Shown: piece by piece, positions 7,818-16,544 of the stretch
Numbering within the stretch: the first letter of the stretch is position 1
Layout: each line of letters begins with the position of its first letter
Source: an uncultured Prevotellaceae bacterium
Lineage (GTDB): Bacteria > Bacteroidota > Bacteroidia > Bacteroidales > Bacteroidaceae
Assembly: GCA_902771445.1 (NCBI GenBank)
Contig: CACXXD010000016.1
Location: 1 to 32,590, forward strand
Reading direction: 5' to 3'
Length of the DNA: 32,590 nt
Position numbers and translations under genes: made by a program
The notes under the pieces: model-generated
Told to the model about the DNA's origin: nothing
Database searches by the model: none
The model's input: only the letters and a program-made list of their open reading frames with translations

Positions 7818-8638
7818 AGCGCCTGTTGCTTTTCCTATTACCATTATTATTACTCTCGTGTGACGAACAGCCTGAGCCGTTTGTCATCGATGTGCTGAAC
7901 GGTTACACTCCCGTGAAGAATCAGGGCAAGTCGCAGCTGTGCTGGGCATACGCCATGCTGGCCGCCATCGAGACCGAACACATCATGCAGGGCGACTCGG
8001 TTCACCTCTCAGTGGCCTGGGTGGAACGGATGATGGAGCGCGACAGCAGGGCGCCGAAGTCGAAACGGGGCATGGGCATGACTCTCATCAATCTGATTCA
8101 GTGCTACGGTGTCGTGCCTTACGATGCCATGATGAGCACCGACGACATCCTGCCTCGTTTTGCCTTCATGCTCGGTGCTCGGTACACACCGCTGGAGTTT
8201 GCCCACAGCGTGTGTGCGCCCAACGAATACATCGGTCTTGGCACAAGCGATAAATATCCATACGATGCGCCGTTCGTACCCGATCTGAAGGACAACTGGG
8301 AGCGAAACGAACTGTGGAACGTGTCGCCCGACTCGCTGCTTAGCATCACCGAACGTGCCGTGCGCAATCATCATGGTGTGTGCTGGGAGGGCGACATCTC
8401 CGAACGTGGCTTCGACTGGAAGCGCGGTGTGGCCCGTTTGTCGCTCATCGACGGCAGCACCACCGACGACCATTGCATGTCTATTGTCGGTCTGGCCCAC
8501 GATGCCGAAGGCAATCCGTTTTTCATTATGAAGAACTCATGGGGAAAGCACAATGCATACGACGGCTTGATGTTCATGTCGTATGATTACTTCAAGAAAA
8601 AAACAATAGCAGTGTTTTTGAAAGGTGAAAGTGAATAG
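7814..8638 (+). CDS. C1-family cysteine protease lipoprotein
   Basis: The 274-residue protein begins with a lipoprotein signal ending in LLLLSC (Cys16), so it should be exported and anchored in a membrane. The papain-like/bleomycin-hydrolase-like triad is visible: NQGKSQLCW with oxyanion Gln37 and nucleophile Cys43, DDHCMS with His220, and MKNSWG with Asn241. The start codon overlaps the DUF4435 stop (ATGA), implying translational coupling. A secreted protease is an unusual partner for a cytoplasmic ATPase/TOPRIM pair and may only share the promoter. It is shorter than PepC/bleomycin hydrolase (about 450 residues). Confidence 0.88.
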   Translation: MKRLLLFLLPLLLLSCDEQPEPFVIDVLNGYTPVKNQGKSQLCWAYAMLAAIETEHIMQGDSVHLSVAWVERMMERDSRAPKSKRGMGMTLINLIQCYGVVPYDAMMSTDDILPRFAFMLGARYTPLEFAHSVCAPNEYIGLGTSDKYPYDAPFVPDLKDNWERNELWNVSPDSLLSITERAVRNHHGVCWEGDISERGFDWKRGVARLSLIDGSTTDDHCMSIVGLAHDAEGNPFFIMKNSWGKHNAYDGLMFMSYDYFKKKTIAVFLKGESE

Positions 8639-8643
8639 TGAAA

Positions 8644-8711
8644 AGTGAATAATTTGCTACCGAACGGATTCGCTTTACATAATCCACAGCTGCGGTAGCA
8701 AATTATTCACT
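8644..8711. terminator. Inverted repeat between convergent genes
   Basis: Arms of 19 bp at 8644-8662 and 8693-8711 are perfect reverse complements around a 30 bp spacer. The flanks carry GTGAATAGTGAAAAGTGAAT-like stretches, a low-complexity pattern dispersed in Bacteroidales intergenic DNA. Lying between two convergent genes, it may act as a bidirectional terminator, although it has no clear U-tract. Confidence 0.55.
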
Positions 8712-8726
8712 ATTCACTTTTCACTT

Positions 8727-10241
8727 TTACCTATTTAGTTTCCACGTTGCTCCGTCCTTCGTGTCTTTCACCTCGAATCCGGCATTGGCGAGAGCATCGC
8801 GGATCTGGTCGCTGGTGGCCCAGTCTTTGGCGGCCTTGGCCTTGGCACGCAAGTCAAGCACCATGTCGACCACCTTGCCGAAAGCCTCTTCGCGTGCGGC
8901 ATTGTTGGCACCGGCATTCTGAGGCTGTAGGCCCAGCAGGTCGAAGACAAAGAGATGCATCGTCTCTTGCAGCTCCTTCAGGCAGGCGGGGCAGATGGTG
9001 GCCTTGTGGTCGGTCAGTTTGTTGATCACGGTGCAGGCCTCAAACAGATGACTGAGCACCTGCGGCGTGGCCAGGTCGTCGTTCATGGCATCATAGCAAC
9101 GCTGGCGAAGTCCCTTCACGATGCGCTCCGTCTCGGCATCGCACTGCTGCGAACCGTCCTGATAGGCAGGCATCTCAGCCAGTCGGTCCAGGTCGCTGAC
9201 GGCAGACATCAGTTTGTCCAGTCCCTTTTCGGCAGCTTGCAGCGCCTCGTCGCTGAAGTCGACCGTGCCGCGATAGTGGGCAGAGAGGATGAAGAAGCGG
9301 ATGACCATCGGCGCGTAGGCCTTCGACAGCAGCTCGTGCTGTCCGGTGAAGAACTGTTCGAGCGTGATGAAGTTGCCCAGCGACTTGCCCATCTTCTGTC
9401 CGTTGATGGTAATCATGTTGTTGTGCATCCAGTACTTCACCATCGGGTGACCCTGCGAGGCCACGGCCTGCGCTATCTCACACTCATGATGAGGGAACAC
9501 GAGATCCATGCCGCCGCCGTGGATGTCGAACTCCTCGCCCAGATACTTGCGCCCCATAGCCGTGCACTCGCAGTGCCAACCGGGGAAGCCGTCGCTCCAG
9601 GGCGAAGGCCAGCGCATGATGTGCTCGGGCTGTGCCTTCTTCCACAGGGCAAAGTCGGCCTGGTTGTGCTTCTCGCCCACACCGTCCAGCTCGCGACTGG
9701 CATCCTTGATGTTCTCCAGCGACCGACCGCTCAGTATGCCGTACTTGTGCTGCTTGTTGTAAGCCTCGATGTCAAAGTAGATAGAGCCGTTCGACTCGTA
9801 GGCAAAGCCATTGTCCATGATCTGCTTGACCAGCTGCTGCTGCTCAATGATGTGGCCCGTGGCGTGCGGCTCGATAGAGGGGCGCAGCACGCCCAGCGCA
9901 TCCATCGCCTTGTGGTAGCGGTTGGTGTAGTACTGAGCAATCTCCATAGGCTCCAGCTGTTCCAGTCTGGCCTTCTTTGCAATCTTGTCTTCGCCCTCGT
10001 CGGCATCGTTCTCCAGATGGCCCACGTCGGTAATGTTGCGCACGTAGCGCACCTTGTAGCCCAGATGTCTCAGGTAGCGGAATACGAGGTCGAAGCTGAT
10101 GGCCGGACGGGCATGGCCCAGATGCGGGTCGCCATAGACCGTCGGTCCGCAAACGTACATACCAACGTTGGGTGCATGCAGCGGTTCGAAGCGCTCTTTC
10201 TGTCGTGTCAGCGTGTTGTAAATTACAAGTCTTGATTCCAT
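8727..10241 (-). CDS. cysS: Cysteinyl-tRNA synthetase
   Basis: CysRS charges tRNA-Cys. The 504-residue protein has the class I HIGH motif as HLGH (40-43), preceded by zinc-ligand Cys31 in [12 protein letters not shown]. Further family motifs are [15 protein letters not shown] with zinc-binding residues and the KMSKS motif as KMGKS (283-287). Length and the C-terminal DALR-type helical domain are normal. The minus-strand start at 10241 is preceded by a leader with a hairpin and a -7 box at 10326-10334. The long plus-strand frame over the same DNA is a shadow. Confidence 0.97.
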   Translation of the reverse strand: MESRLVIYNTLTRQKERFEPLHAPNVGMYVCGPTVYGDPHLGHARPAISFDLVFRYLRHLGYKVRYVRNITDVGHLENDADEGEDKIAKKARLEQLEPMEIAQYYTNRYHKAMDALGVLRPSIEPHATGHIIEQQQLVKQIMDNGFAYESNGSIYFDIEAYNKQHKYGILSGRSLENIKDASRELDGVGEKHNQADFALWKKAQPEHIMRWPSPWSDGFPGWHCECTAMGRKYLGEEFDIHGGGMDLVFPHHECEIAQAVASQGHPMVKYWMHNNMITINGQKMGKSLGNFITLEQFFTGQHELLSKAYAPMVIRFFILSAHYRGTVDFSDEALQAAEKGLDKLMSAVSDLDRLAEMPAYQDGSQQCDAETERIVKGLRQRCYDAMNDDLATPQVLSHLFEACTVINKLTDHKATICPACLKELQETMHLFVFDLLGLQPQNAGANNAAREEAFGKVVDMVLDLRAKAKAAKDWATSDQIRDALANAGFEVKDTKDGATWKLNR

Positions 10242-10288
10242 AAATCTTTTTATTTTATTTCTTTCGTTTTTATTATTTCGTCGTTTGT

Positions 10289-10317
10289 GTAGAGATGTCG
10301 CATTGTGGCGTCTCTAC
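10289..10317. repeat. Hairpin in the cysS leader (GTAGAGA..TCTCTAC)
   Basis: An 11-pair stem with two G-T pairs (10289-10299 with 10307-10317) surrounds a 7 nt loop. It lies between the cysS -7 box and start codon, so it would be part of the 5' UTR. Palindromes of the GTAGAGACG type occur as dispersed repeats in Bacteroidetes, so regulation is not implied. Confidence 0.6.
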
Positions 10318-10325
10318 TTTTGGCT

Positions 10326-10334
10326 GCAAAGTTA
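10326..10334 (-). promoter_or_regulatory. -7 box for cysS
   Basis: TAACTTTGC on the minus strand matches TAnnTTTGC and lies about 85 bp upstream of the cysS ATG. No clear TTTG -33 element is seen at the usual spacing. Confidence 0.6.
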
Positions 10335-10388
10335 TTAATTTTTTCCGAAGAAGTATATATTGTAACGCTAAATTATTTTATCGTCAAT

Positions 10389-10822
10389 TATGAATTATTT
10401 TTACAATGACCCCTCTGAGAATCGCGTGGAATTCAGCAAACACCAAGTCGCTTGCAAATATGCGAGTATTGGAGGGGTCTGCGCATATTGCTGATAATCA
10501 GCAGGTTGTAAATTTTTTATTCGCAAAAGGAACTGTTTTTGGCTCTGAAAAATTCGTGTTTCGGCCAACTCTGAGAGTCCGTCAACGGCCTTCACGTTGA
10601 GATTGATATTGAATCAAAGTGGGTTTGCAGTCATATCAAACTGAGTTTCATCATCCGTTACATTTTGATTCAAGTCATATCTCAGTTTGATATGGCTGCA
10701 AACCCACTTTGATTCAATACTAATCACAACACGATAGTATGGCATGTCTTTCGAATAAGCCTGTGGTCACTCCTAGAATGCAACTTTCCGTAGGTGCTTT
10801 TTTCTATGAATTATTTTGACAA
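10389..10822 (+). repeat. Dispersed intergenic repeat, copy 2
   Basis: Second copy of the element at 247-669. Left end (10389-10406) and right end (10805-10822) carry the TATGAATTATTTTGACAA-type 18-mer, with one change at the left. Left and right flanks have the same orientation as in copy 1, but the palindromic core (10601-10725) is in the opposite orientation. It occupies most of the gap 10242-10979 between cysS and the HTCS gene. I see no gene in that gap. Confidence 0.85.
10601..10725. repeat. Long imperfect palindrome, core of repeat copy 2
   Basis: 45 bp arms at 10601-10645 and 10681-10725 enclose a 35 bp spacer (10646-10680). The spacer aligns with copy 1 only as reverse complement (29 of 35 positions). 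Arm-specific differences, GATTAGTATTG versus GATTGATATTG at the outer ends, are also swapped left to right relative to copy 1. Confidence 0.9.
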
Positions 10823-10907
10823 AATACGTATGCTGGCATCTGTTCGGTCGTCATTTGGATGGACAGGATTGCTGCCATGAATGGCAGCCTACGAGGACGC
10901 AAACAGC

Positions 10908-10947
10908 GGAGAGGGGATGGCTTTCGTGCGAAAACCACCACCTCTCC
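10908..10947 (-). terminator. Possible terminator stem after the HTCS gene
   Basis: GGAGAGG (10908-10914) and CCTCTCC (10941-10947) form a 7 bp stem about 33 bp past the HTCS stop. No U-tract follows, so this is weak. A second small hairpin, GCTGCCA/TGGCAGC, lies at 10871-10888. Confidence 0.3.
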
Positions 10948-10979
10948 GTCAGGTTGATACCAATTTGCGGTTTATTGAA

Positions 10980-13232
10980 CTACTCTCTCTTTCCGAACTC
11001 GGAGGGACTCACTCCAAACTCGTCCTTGAAGCACTTGGCAAAGTAGCTTGGAGCGGTGAAACCGACGGAATAGGCCACTTCGGCGACGGTCTTGTCGGTA
11101 GTTTCCAGCAGTTGGCGCCCTTTGATGAGCCTTGCGGTACGCAATTGTTCTACGGGTGTCTGTCCCGTCAGTGCCTTTATCTTTCGATAGAGCTGCACGC
11201 GACTGAGTCCCATCTCAGAGCCGATGTCTTCGACACTCAGGTCGCTGTTGGACAATTGTGTCTCGACCACCTTGCGGAAGCGCACAAGGAAGGCACTCTC
11301 CTGCGGTGGAATGGCCGCGGGGGCAGTCTGAACAGAAATAGTAGTGGCCTGGGCTTGTTCGGTGGTGCTCATGTTGCTGGTGAACAACTGCTTCAGAACC
11401 TTTCGGCTGTGAATGAGATTTTCGATGCGAGCCAGCAGCACATCGGGTGCAAAAGGCTTGGTGATGTAGGCATCGGCACCGCTCTTGTAGCCTTCTATCT
11501 GGTGGGCGCTGAGTGCTCTGGCGGTGAGAAGGATGACGGGGATATGGCTTGTCACCACATCTTCTTTCACCTTCTGGCAGAACTGCAATCCGTTCATCAC
11601 AGGCATCATCACGTCCGACACGATCAGATCGGGTACTTCGTTTTGGGCAAGTTCGCATCCTTTCTTGCCGTCCTCTGCCTCTAACAGTCGGTAGCGGTCT
11701 TGCAGGAATGAGCGCAGGTAGGCCCGTATGTCTGCGTTGTCGTCAACGATGAGTATCAATTCTTTTTGCCGGGCATTAGGTGTGGAGAGCTTGGGCTGGC
11801 TTGTCTCGGCCTTAGCGGTGCTGTCTGTTGCCTTCTTCTCGCTCAGTTTCTTTTTTCCCTCTTCTTTTCTGCCAGTTCTATTATCCCCGGGGCCTTCCAA
11901 GAGCTTGTTGATGAGTTGCGTCAGCTGGTGTGTGTTGCGCCTGACGATAGCGAAGAGATTGGCCGACTCGTCGCCAATCTGTCGCATGTCGTCCATCTCA
12001 GCTAATCGCGCCAGTGGTCCCTCGATGAGTGTGAGCGGTGTGCGCAGCTCATGACTGACCTGTGCATAGAAGTCCAGCTGTTCGCGCTCCAGTCGTCTGC
12101 GTTCTTTGCCGATGCGTGTGCGTTGTCTCTGATACATATAGACACCCACCATGAGGAGCAAGAGCAAGAGCAGCATGGCGACCGCCAGGAGCGTGAGTGT
12201 GCGTTGGTTGGCCAGTTGCTGCAGATATCCGCTTACGCGCTGGTTCAGTTGCTCCAGATACTGTGACTGTCGCATGACCTCCTCGCTCTCCATCTGCAGC
12301 ACACGGGCGTTGTCGTGCGTGACGAGTGCCGACATCAGGCGCGTCTCTTTCTCATAGGGCTTGCCGTCGAGAATGTCTATGGCCAATTGCAACAGCTGGT
12401 CGCCGTGCGTAGGATAGATATAGGATGCAGCCAGTAGCGAGTCGCGCACCAGTTGGATGCCGCCGTGCTTACCTGGCAGTCCGTCGATGCCGCAGAACAG
12501 TGGCAGCTGTGGGGTGTTCCCGTCCTCGATGGCCTCCATGAAAGCCTTGCGTGCGCCCATTGCACTGCGATCGTTCATGCCGAACACCAGGTCGACGGGT
12601 GTGTCCTTGTGTGTCTGTAGCCATTGCTTCACAATGCCGTATGCCGTTGGTTCGGTCCAGTCGCCTTGCAGTGTGGCCACTATCTCCAGTCCGGGGTTGC
12701 GCCCTACCGTCTCGCGGAAACCATTGTGCCGTTCGATGGCAGGCGACGAACCGTTCAGTCCCATCACCTCCATCACCTTGCCGTGTCCTTTCAGTCGTCC
12801 CACGATGTAATCGCCCATCAGACTGCCCATCTCATGGTTGTCGGCTCCCATGAAGGCAGTATATTTCTTCGAGCTGGTTTTACGCTCGAAAACAATGACG
12901 GGAATGCCCTTGTCGTATGCACGATCGATGGCTGGTGAGATGGTGGAAACCTGATTGGGCGCAACAATCAATAGGTCGATGCCGAGATTGACCAGACTGT
13001 CAATCTGTTGCACTTGCCGCTCGTCGCTGTCGTAGGCAGCCGCAAAGTGCAAGTCAACATCTTCGTGGAAATAAGCCGCCATGCGCAGTTCGGAATTTTG
13101 CTTTTCACGCCAGATGTCTTCCGAGCACTGCGATACACCGATGCGATATTTTTTCTCACTTTCACTGCAAGCAGAGAGCAGCAAGGCTCCTATTATAAAT
13201 ATAATAAGGTGTAAGTCTTTCTTTTTTTGCAT
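10980..13232 (-). CDS. HTCS regulator with sugar-binding sensor, lacking HATPase
   Basis: The 750-residue one-protein signalling system starts with a signal/lipobox (LLLSAC, Cys22). A LacI/ribose-binding-type periplasmic domain follows (about 30-300, with QVSTISPAIDRAYDKGIPVIVFE), then a transmembrane helix (about 346-366). A DHp/HisKA helix carries H-box SHELRTPLTLIEGP (His394). After LINKLL (about 443) a 45-residue Lys/Glu/Thr/Ser linker leads straight into a receiver domain (ILIVDDN near 490; phospho-acceptor Asp540 in SDVMMP) and a C-terminal AraC-type HTH (about 652-750). The N, G1, F and G2 boxes of HATPase_c are absent. Homologues such as the B. theta fructose sensor BT1754 control fructan genes, which fits the divergent GH32 operon. 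Confidence 0.93.
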   Translation of the reverse strand: MQKKKDLHLIIFIIGALLLSACSESEKKYRIGVSQCSEDIWREKQNSELRMAAYFHEDVDLHFAAAYDSDERQVQQIDSLVNLGIDLLIVAPNQVSTISPAIDRAYDKGIPVIVFERKTSSKKYTAFMGADNHEMGSLMGDYIVGRLKGHGKVMEVMGLNGSSPAIERHNGFRETVGRNPGLEIVATLQGDWTEPTAYGIVKQWLQTHKDTPVDLVFGMNDRSAMGARKAFMEAIEDGNTPQLPLFCGIDGLPGKHGGIQLVRDSLLAASYIYPTHGDQLLQLAIDILDGKPYEKETRLMSALVTHDNARVLQMESEEVMRQSQYLEQLNQRVSGYLQQLANQRTLTLLAVAMLLLLLLLMVGVYMYQRQRTRIGKERRRLEREQLDFYAQVSHELRTPLTLIEGPLARLAEMDDMRQIGDESANLFAIVRRNTHQLTQLINKLLEGPGDNRTGRKEEGKKKLSEKKATDSTAKAETSQPKLSTPNARQKELILIVDDNADIRAYLRSFLQDRYRLLEAEDGKKGCELAQNEVPDLIVSDVMMPVMNGLQFCQKVKEDVVTSHIPVILLTARALSAHQIEGYKSGADAYITKPFAPDVLLARIENLIHSRKVLKQLFTSNMSTTEQAQATTISVQTAPAAIPPQESAFLVRFRKVVETQLSNSDLSVEDIGSEMGLSRVQLYRKIKALTGQTPVEQLRTARLIKGRQLLETTDKTVAEVAYSVGFTAPSYFAKCFKDEFGVSPSEFGKRE

Positions 13233-13263
13233 GGGTTGAAACTGATTTCATTATATTTCACCT

Positions 13264-13294
13264 GCAAATTTATATAAAAATTTGCATTTATCAA
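13264..13294 (-). promoter_or_regulatory. Promoter of the HTCS gene
   Basis: The minus-strand -7 box TAAATTTGC covers 13272-13264, with TTG at 13294-13292 as a -33 element, spaced 19 bp. The box lies in a small inverted repeat, TGCAAATTT (13263-13271) and AAATTTGCA (13278-13286). Confidence 0.55.
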
Positions 13295-13412
13295 TAGATG
13301 CCATAGTTTTTTTTAGTTTCTTTCTGCAATCATCCATTGTGCTTTGCTTTCCAATCGATGGAAAGTTGTTTGAAATGATACCTATAGTTTCTTGAATTTA
13401 TGTAGAAAAGAA

Positions 13413-13482
13413 TGACTTATACTGATATAGGTAGACACATTTATGAACAATTAAATGTGTCTACCTATATCAGTATAAGTCA
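13413..13482. repeat. Perfect 31 bp palindrome between divergent promoters
   Basis: Arms 13413-13443 and 13452-13482 are perfect reverse complements (31 of 31) around an 8 nt spacer. The arms contain ACTGATATAGGTAGACACA. It lies between the HTCS and GH32 genes, which point away from it, so it cannot terminate either. It could be a dispersed palindrome, an insulator or a cruciform. The rest of the 411 bp gap holds the two promoters and one further inverted repeat. Confidence 0.9.
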
Positions 13483-13502
13483 GTTTCCGCGGCACGGAAA
13501 AA

Positions 13503-13537
13503 TCGTTCATTACTGTGAATAATCGTGCAATGAACGA
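13503..13537. promoter_or_regulatory. Candidate HTCS operator upstream of GH32
   Basis: TCGTTCATT (13503-13511) and AATGAACGA (13529-13537) form a perfect inverted repeat with 17 bp spacing, 52 bp upstream of the GH32 -7 box. AraC-type HTCS regulators bind as dimers just upstream of target promoters, so this is the best visible operator. No binding data are implied. Confidence 0.4.
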
Positions 13538-13588
13538 ATTTTGATAGTGTTTGCATCATATTTTAAAAAGAATAAGGAATGAATATAA

Positions 13589-13597
13589 TAATTTTGC
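13589..13597 (+). promoter_or_regulatory. -7 box for the GH32 operon
   Basis: TAATTTTGC matches TAnnTTTGC and lies 46 bp before the ATG at 13644. No TTTG is found at normal -33 spacing, as expected for an activator-dependent promoter. Confidence 0.6.
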
Positions 13598-13643
13598 GGC
13601 AATATTACCGTTTGGATGATACAACTAATTGACCCAAAACAAT

Positions 13644-15335
13644 ATGAAGAAATTTTTCAGTTTGATTGTCATGATGATGACAGTCGTGGGGGCAGGAGCC
13701 CAAATGATTTTGAGTGACAGCCATGCCATGCTCAGATTGCAACAGAACAAGAAGTATTTGCTGTTGCCGGTACAGGAAAAGGAAGAAATTGCAGCCATCG
13801 CTGTTATGGACAGCCGCAATGAGGTGATGAAACGCCTGAACGTGAAGTTGGCAGTCGACAAGGTGGACTATTTCATGCCACTGGAAGTGAAGGGCGGACA
13901 ACTGATTGACGTCGTGTTCCACGGTGACCGTCGCACCAAAGGCAACATCAAGGATTTTGCTTGTTGGCGAGAGATGAAGTACAGCGACACGTATGACACC
14001 GCTAATCGTGAGCACTTCCGTCCGCTTTACCACCACACTCCGGTGTACGGATGGATGAACGACCCCAATGGCATGTTCTATAAAGATGGTGTATGGCATC
14101 TGTATTACCAGTGGAACCCCTACGGATCGCAGTGGGAAAACATGACATGGGGCCACTCTACATCGACAGACCTCATTCACTGGGAGGCTCAGCCTACAGC
14201 CATCGAGGCCGACGGACTGGGTACCATTTTCTCCGGAAGTGCCATTGTCGACAAAAACAACACCGCAGGTTTCGGCAAGGATGCTGTCATCGCCATGTAT
14301 ACGTCGGCTGGTGCTGCACAGACCCAGAGCATTGCTTACAGCAAGGACGGCGGTAAGACGTTTACGAAGTATGCAGGCAACCCCGTGATTACTTTCAATG
14401 CTCCCGATTTCCGTGACCCGAAAGTTTTCTGGTTCGAAAAGACCCAGCGCTGGATTGTTGTGCTGGCTGTAGGTCAGGAAGTGCAGTTCTATAGCTCGAA
14501 GGACCTGAAAGACTGGAAGTTTGAGAGCTCGTTCGGTCGTGAATATGGCAATCACGACGGTGTATGGGAATGTCCCGACATGCTGCTTCTGCCTGTTGCC
14601 AAGTCGGCTGACACCAAATGGGTGTTGCTGCTCAACATCAACCCTGGTGGTCCCTTCGGTGGCAGTGCCACACAGTATTTCGTGGGCCAGTTCGACGGAC
14701 ATAAGTTCGTTTGCGAAGACGAGCCAAAGGAAACCAAATGGATGGACTATGGCAAGGATCATTATGCAACTGTCACCTTCCACAATGCACCCGAAGGTCG
14801 CTATGTCGCTATGCCTTGGATGAGCAACTGGCAGTATGCCGGTGCTGTTCCTACGAAGCAGTTCCGCTCGGCCAATGGCCTTCCTCGCGACTTAGGTCTG
14901 GTTGTTGCCAATGGCGAGACCTATCTGACCAGTGTTCCGTCGAAGGAGATGCAGGCTTTGCGTGGCAACAAGGTGAAGATGCCAACAGAAGCTTGTGAGA
15001 TTGTCGTTGACGTGAAAGGAACGATGGAGCTGACCTTGGAGAATGCCAAGGGCGATCAGGTGGTGATGACCTATGATGCCAAGAAACAGATGTTTGCTAT
15101 GAATCGTACCAAGAGTGGCAGCGTGAACTTCAGCGAGGCTTTCCCCTGCGTCACAGAGTCGAGCACCTTTGGTCCCATGAAACAATTGCGCATCTTCATC
15201 GACCGTAGCTCTATCGAGGCTTTCGAAGGCGAGGGCCGTATGGTCATGACCAATCTGGTGTTCCCGTCTGAGCCATACAACATGATAAAGGTTAAGGGTG
15301 GCAAAGCTACTATCTATGAGATAAATGTCAAATAA
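13644..15335 (+). CDS. GH32 fructan hydrolase (exo-levanase/inulinase type)
   Basis: GH32 enzymes cleave beta-fructosidic bonds in sucrose, levan or inulin with retention. The chosen ATG at 13644 opens a signal peptide (MKKFFSLIVMMMTVVGAGAQ); an earlier TTG frame is less likely. The 563-residue protein has WMNDPNG with nucleophile Asp140, FRDPK with transition-state stabiliser Asp258, and WECPD with acid/base Glu309, all in a five-bladed propeller. A C-terminal beta-sandwich follows (about 430-563). An extra N-terminal region of about 110 residues precedes the propeller. The likely location is the periplasm or cell surface. It heads an operon with a permease (30 bp gap) and fructokinase. Confidence 0.95.
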   Translation: MKKFFSLIVMMMTVVGAGAQMILSDSHAMLRLQQNKKYLLLPVQEKEEIAAIAVMDSRNEVMKRLNVKLAVDKVDYFMPLEVKGGQLIDVVFHGDRRTKGNIKDFACWREMKYSDTYDTANREHFRPLYHHTPVYGWMNDPNGMFYKDGVWHLYYQWNPYGSQWENMTWGHSTSTDLIHWEAQPTAIEADGLGTIFSGSAIVDKNNTAGFGKDAVIAMYTSAGAAQTQSIAYSKDGGKTFTKYAGNPVITFNAPDFRDPKVFWFEKTQRWIVVLAVGQEVQFYSSKDLKDWKFESSFGREYGNHDGVWECPDMLLLPVAKSADTKWVLLLNINPGGPFGGSATQYFVGQFDGHKFVCEDEPKETKWMDYGKDHYATVTFHNAPEGRYVAMPWMSNWQYAGAVPTKQFRSANGLPRDLGLVVANGETYLTSVPSKEMQALRGNKVKMPTEACEIVVDVKGTMELTLENAKGDQVVMTYDAKKQMFAMNRTKSGSVNFSEAFPCVTESSTFGPMKQLRIFIDRSSIEAFEGEGRMVMTNLVFPSEPYNMIKVKGGKATIYEINVK

Positions 15336-15365
15336 TCGATAACGACTTAAAATAGAACAATAATT

Positions 15366-16538
15366 ATGAGTCAAAACAAGAATCTCGCCCTCATTTCACT
15401 GATGCTCAGTTTCTTCTGCATGGGCTTCGTCGACTTGGTGGGCACTGCCTCAAACTATGTGAAGGCTGAGCAAGACCTGAGTGATACGGTTGCAAACATA
15501 CTGCCCTCGCTGGTGTTCTTCTGGTTCCTCATCTTCAGCGTACCGACAAGTGTGCTGATGAACAAGATTGGAAAGAAACAGACCGTGTTGCTTTCTTTGA
15601 TAGTGACTGCTTTCGCACTGTTGCTGCCAGTCTTTGGCAACAGTTTCCCTCTCATGCTGGTGGCTTTCTCGCTCCTCGGCATAGGCAACACACTCATGCA
15701 GACCTCGCTCAACCCGCTGATGGCACTTGTCAGCGGTGGTGAGAACCTGGCTTCACAACTCACGTTCGGCCAGTTCGTGAAGGCCATCGCCTCGTTCATG
15801 GCACCACTCATTGCCGGCTGGGGCTATAAGGCGCTCATTCCTACTTTCGGACTTGACTGGCGTGTGCTTTTCGCCATCTATTTCGTGGTCAGCGTGATTG
15901 CAACCCTGCTGCTTTGGTCTACACCTATCCGTGAGGAGGCATCAACCCAAAAACAGCCTGCCATTGGTACGCAGTTCGTCAATTGCTTCCGTCTGCTGGG
16001 TGTGCCTGTAGTGCTGCTCTCGTTCCTTGGCATCATGTGTCATGTGGGCATCGACGTAGGCACGAACACCACAGCTCCCAAGCTGCTGATGGAACGCACG
16101 AATATGACACTCGACGAGGCTGGCTTTGCCACATCTCTCTACTTCATCTTCCGTACCGTGGGTTGTCTCACAGGCTCCTATTTCCTGCGAGTGCTCAAGA
16201 CGAGAACCTTCTTCATCATTTCGGTCGTCATGATGGCCGCCTCTATGGCCCTGATGTGCGTTGGCGACACGAAGACTCTCCTCTACATCGGCATTGCACT
16301 TGTTGGCTATGGCAACAGTAACGTGTTCTCCATGTGCTTCGCACAGGCACTCACAGCCATGCCCGACAAGCAGAACGAGGTGAGCGGACTGATGATCATG
16401 GGTCTCTTCGGTGGTACTATCTTCCCCTTGTTGATGGGATTTGCCAGCGATGCTATGGGCCAGATTGGTGCTGTGGCAGTCATGGCTATTGGCGTCGTTT
16501 ATCTTTTCACTTATATCAAGCAACTAAAAACCGCATAA
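15366..16538 (+). CDS. MFS sugar permease (fucose/glucose permease family)
   Basis: The 390-residue protein is almost entirely hydrophobic with about 12 predicted membrane helices and a hydrophilic central loop (about 185-205). Its start, the SLLGIGNTLMQTSLNPLMALV segment and overall layout resemble the FHS family of sugar:proton symporters (FucP-like) common in Bacteroidetes. Between a fructan hydrolase and a fructokinase, fructose is the likely substrate, imported across the inner membrane. The gene starts 30 bp after GH32 and stops 6 bp before the kinase. The locus has no SusC/SusD pair in this window. Confidence 0.9.
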   Translation: MSQNKNLALISLMLSFFCMGFVDLVGTASNYVKAEQDLSDTVANILPSLVFFWFLIFSVPTSVLMNKIGKKQTVLLSLIVTAFALLLPVFGNSFPLMLVAFSLLGIGNTLMQTSLNPLMALVSGGENLASQLTFGQFVKAIASFMAPLIAGWGYKALIPTFGLDWRVLFAIYFVVSVIATLLLWSTPIREEASTQKQPAIGTQFVNCFRLLGVPVVLLSFLGIMCHVGIDVGTNTTAPKLLMERTNMTLDEAGFATSLYFIFRTVGCLTGSYFLRVLKTRTFFIISVVMMAASMALMCVGDTKTLLYIGIALVGYGNSNVFSMCFAQALTAMPDKQNEVSGLMIMGLFGGTIFPLLMGFASDAMGQIGAVAVMAIGVVYLFTYIKQLKTA

Positions 16539-16544
16539 ACAATT

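Noticed and set aside
8955-10235. 426-codon plus-strand frame over cysS
   Set aside because: Antisense shadow of cysS, which carries the HIGH and KMSKS motifs.
13412-13483. Terminator interpretation of the 31 bp palindrome
   Set aside because: Both neighbouring genes point away from it, so no transcript would need to end there, and no U-tract follows on either strand.
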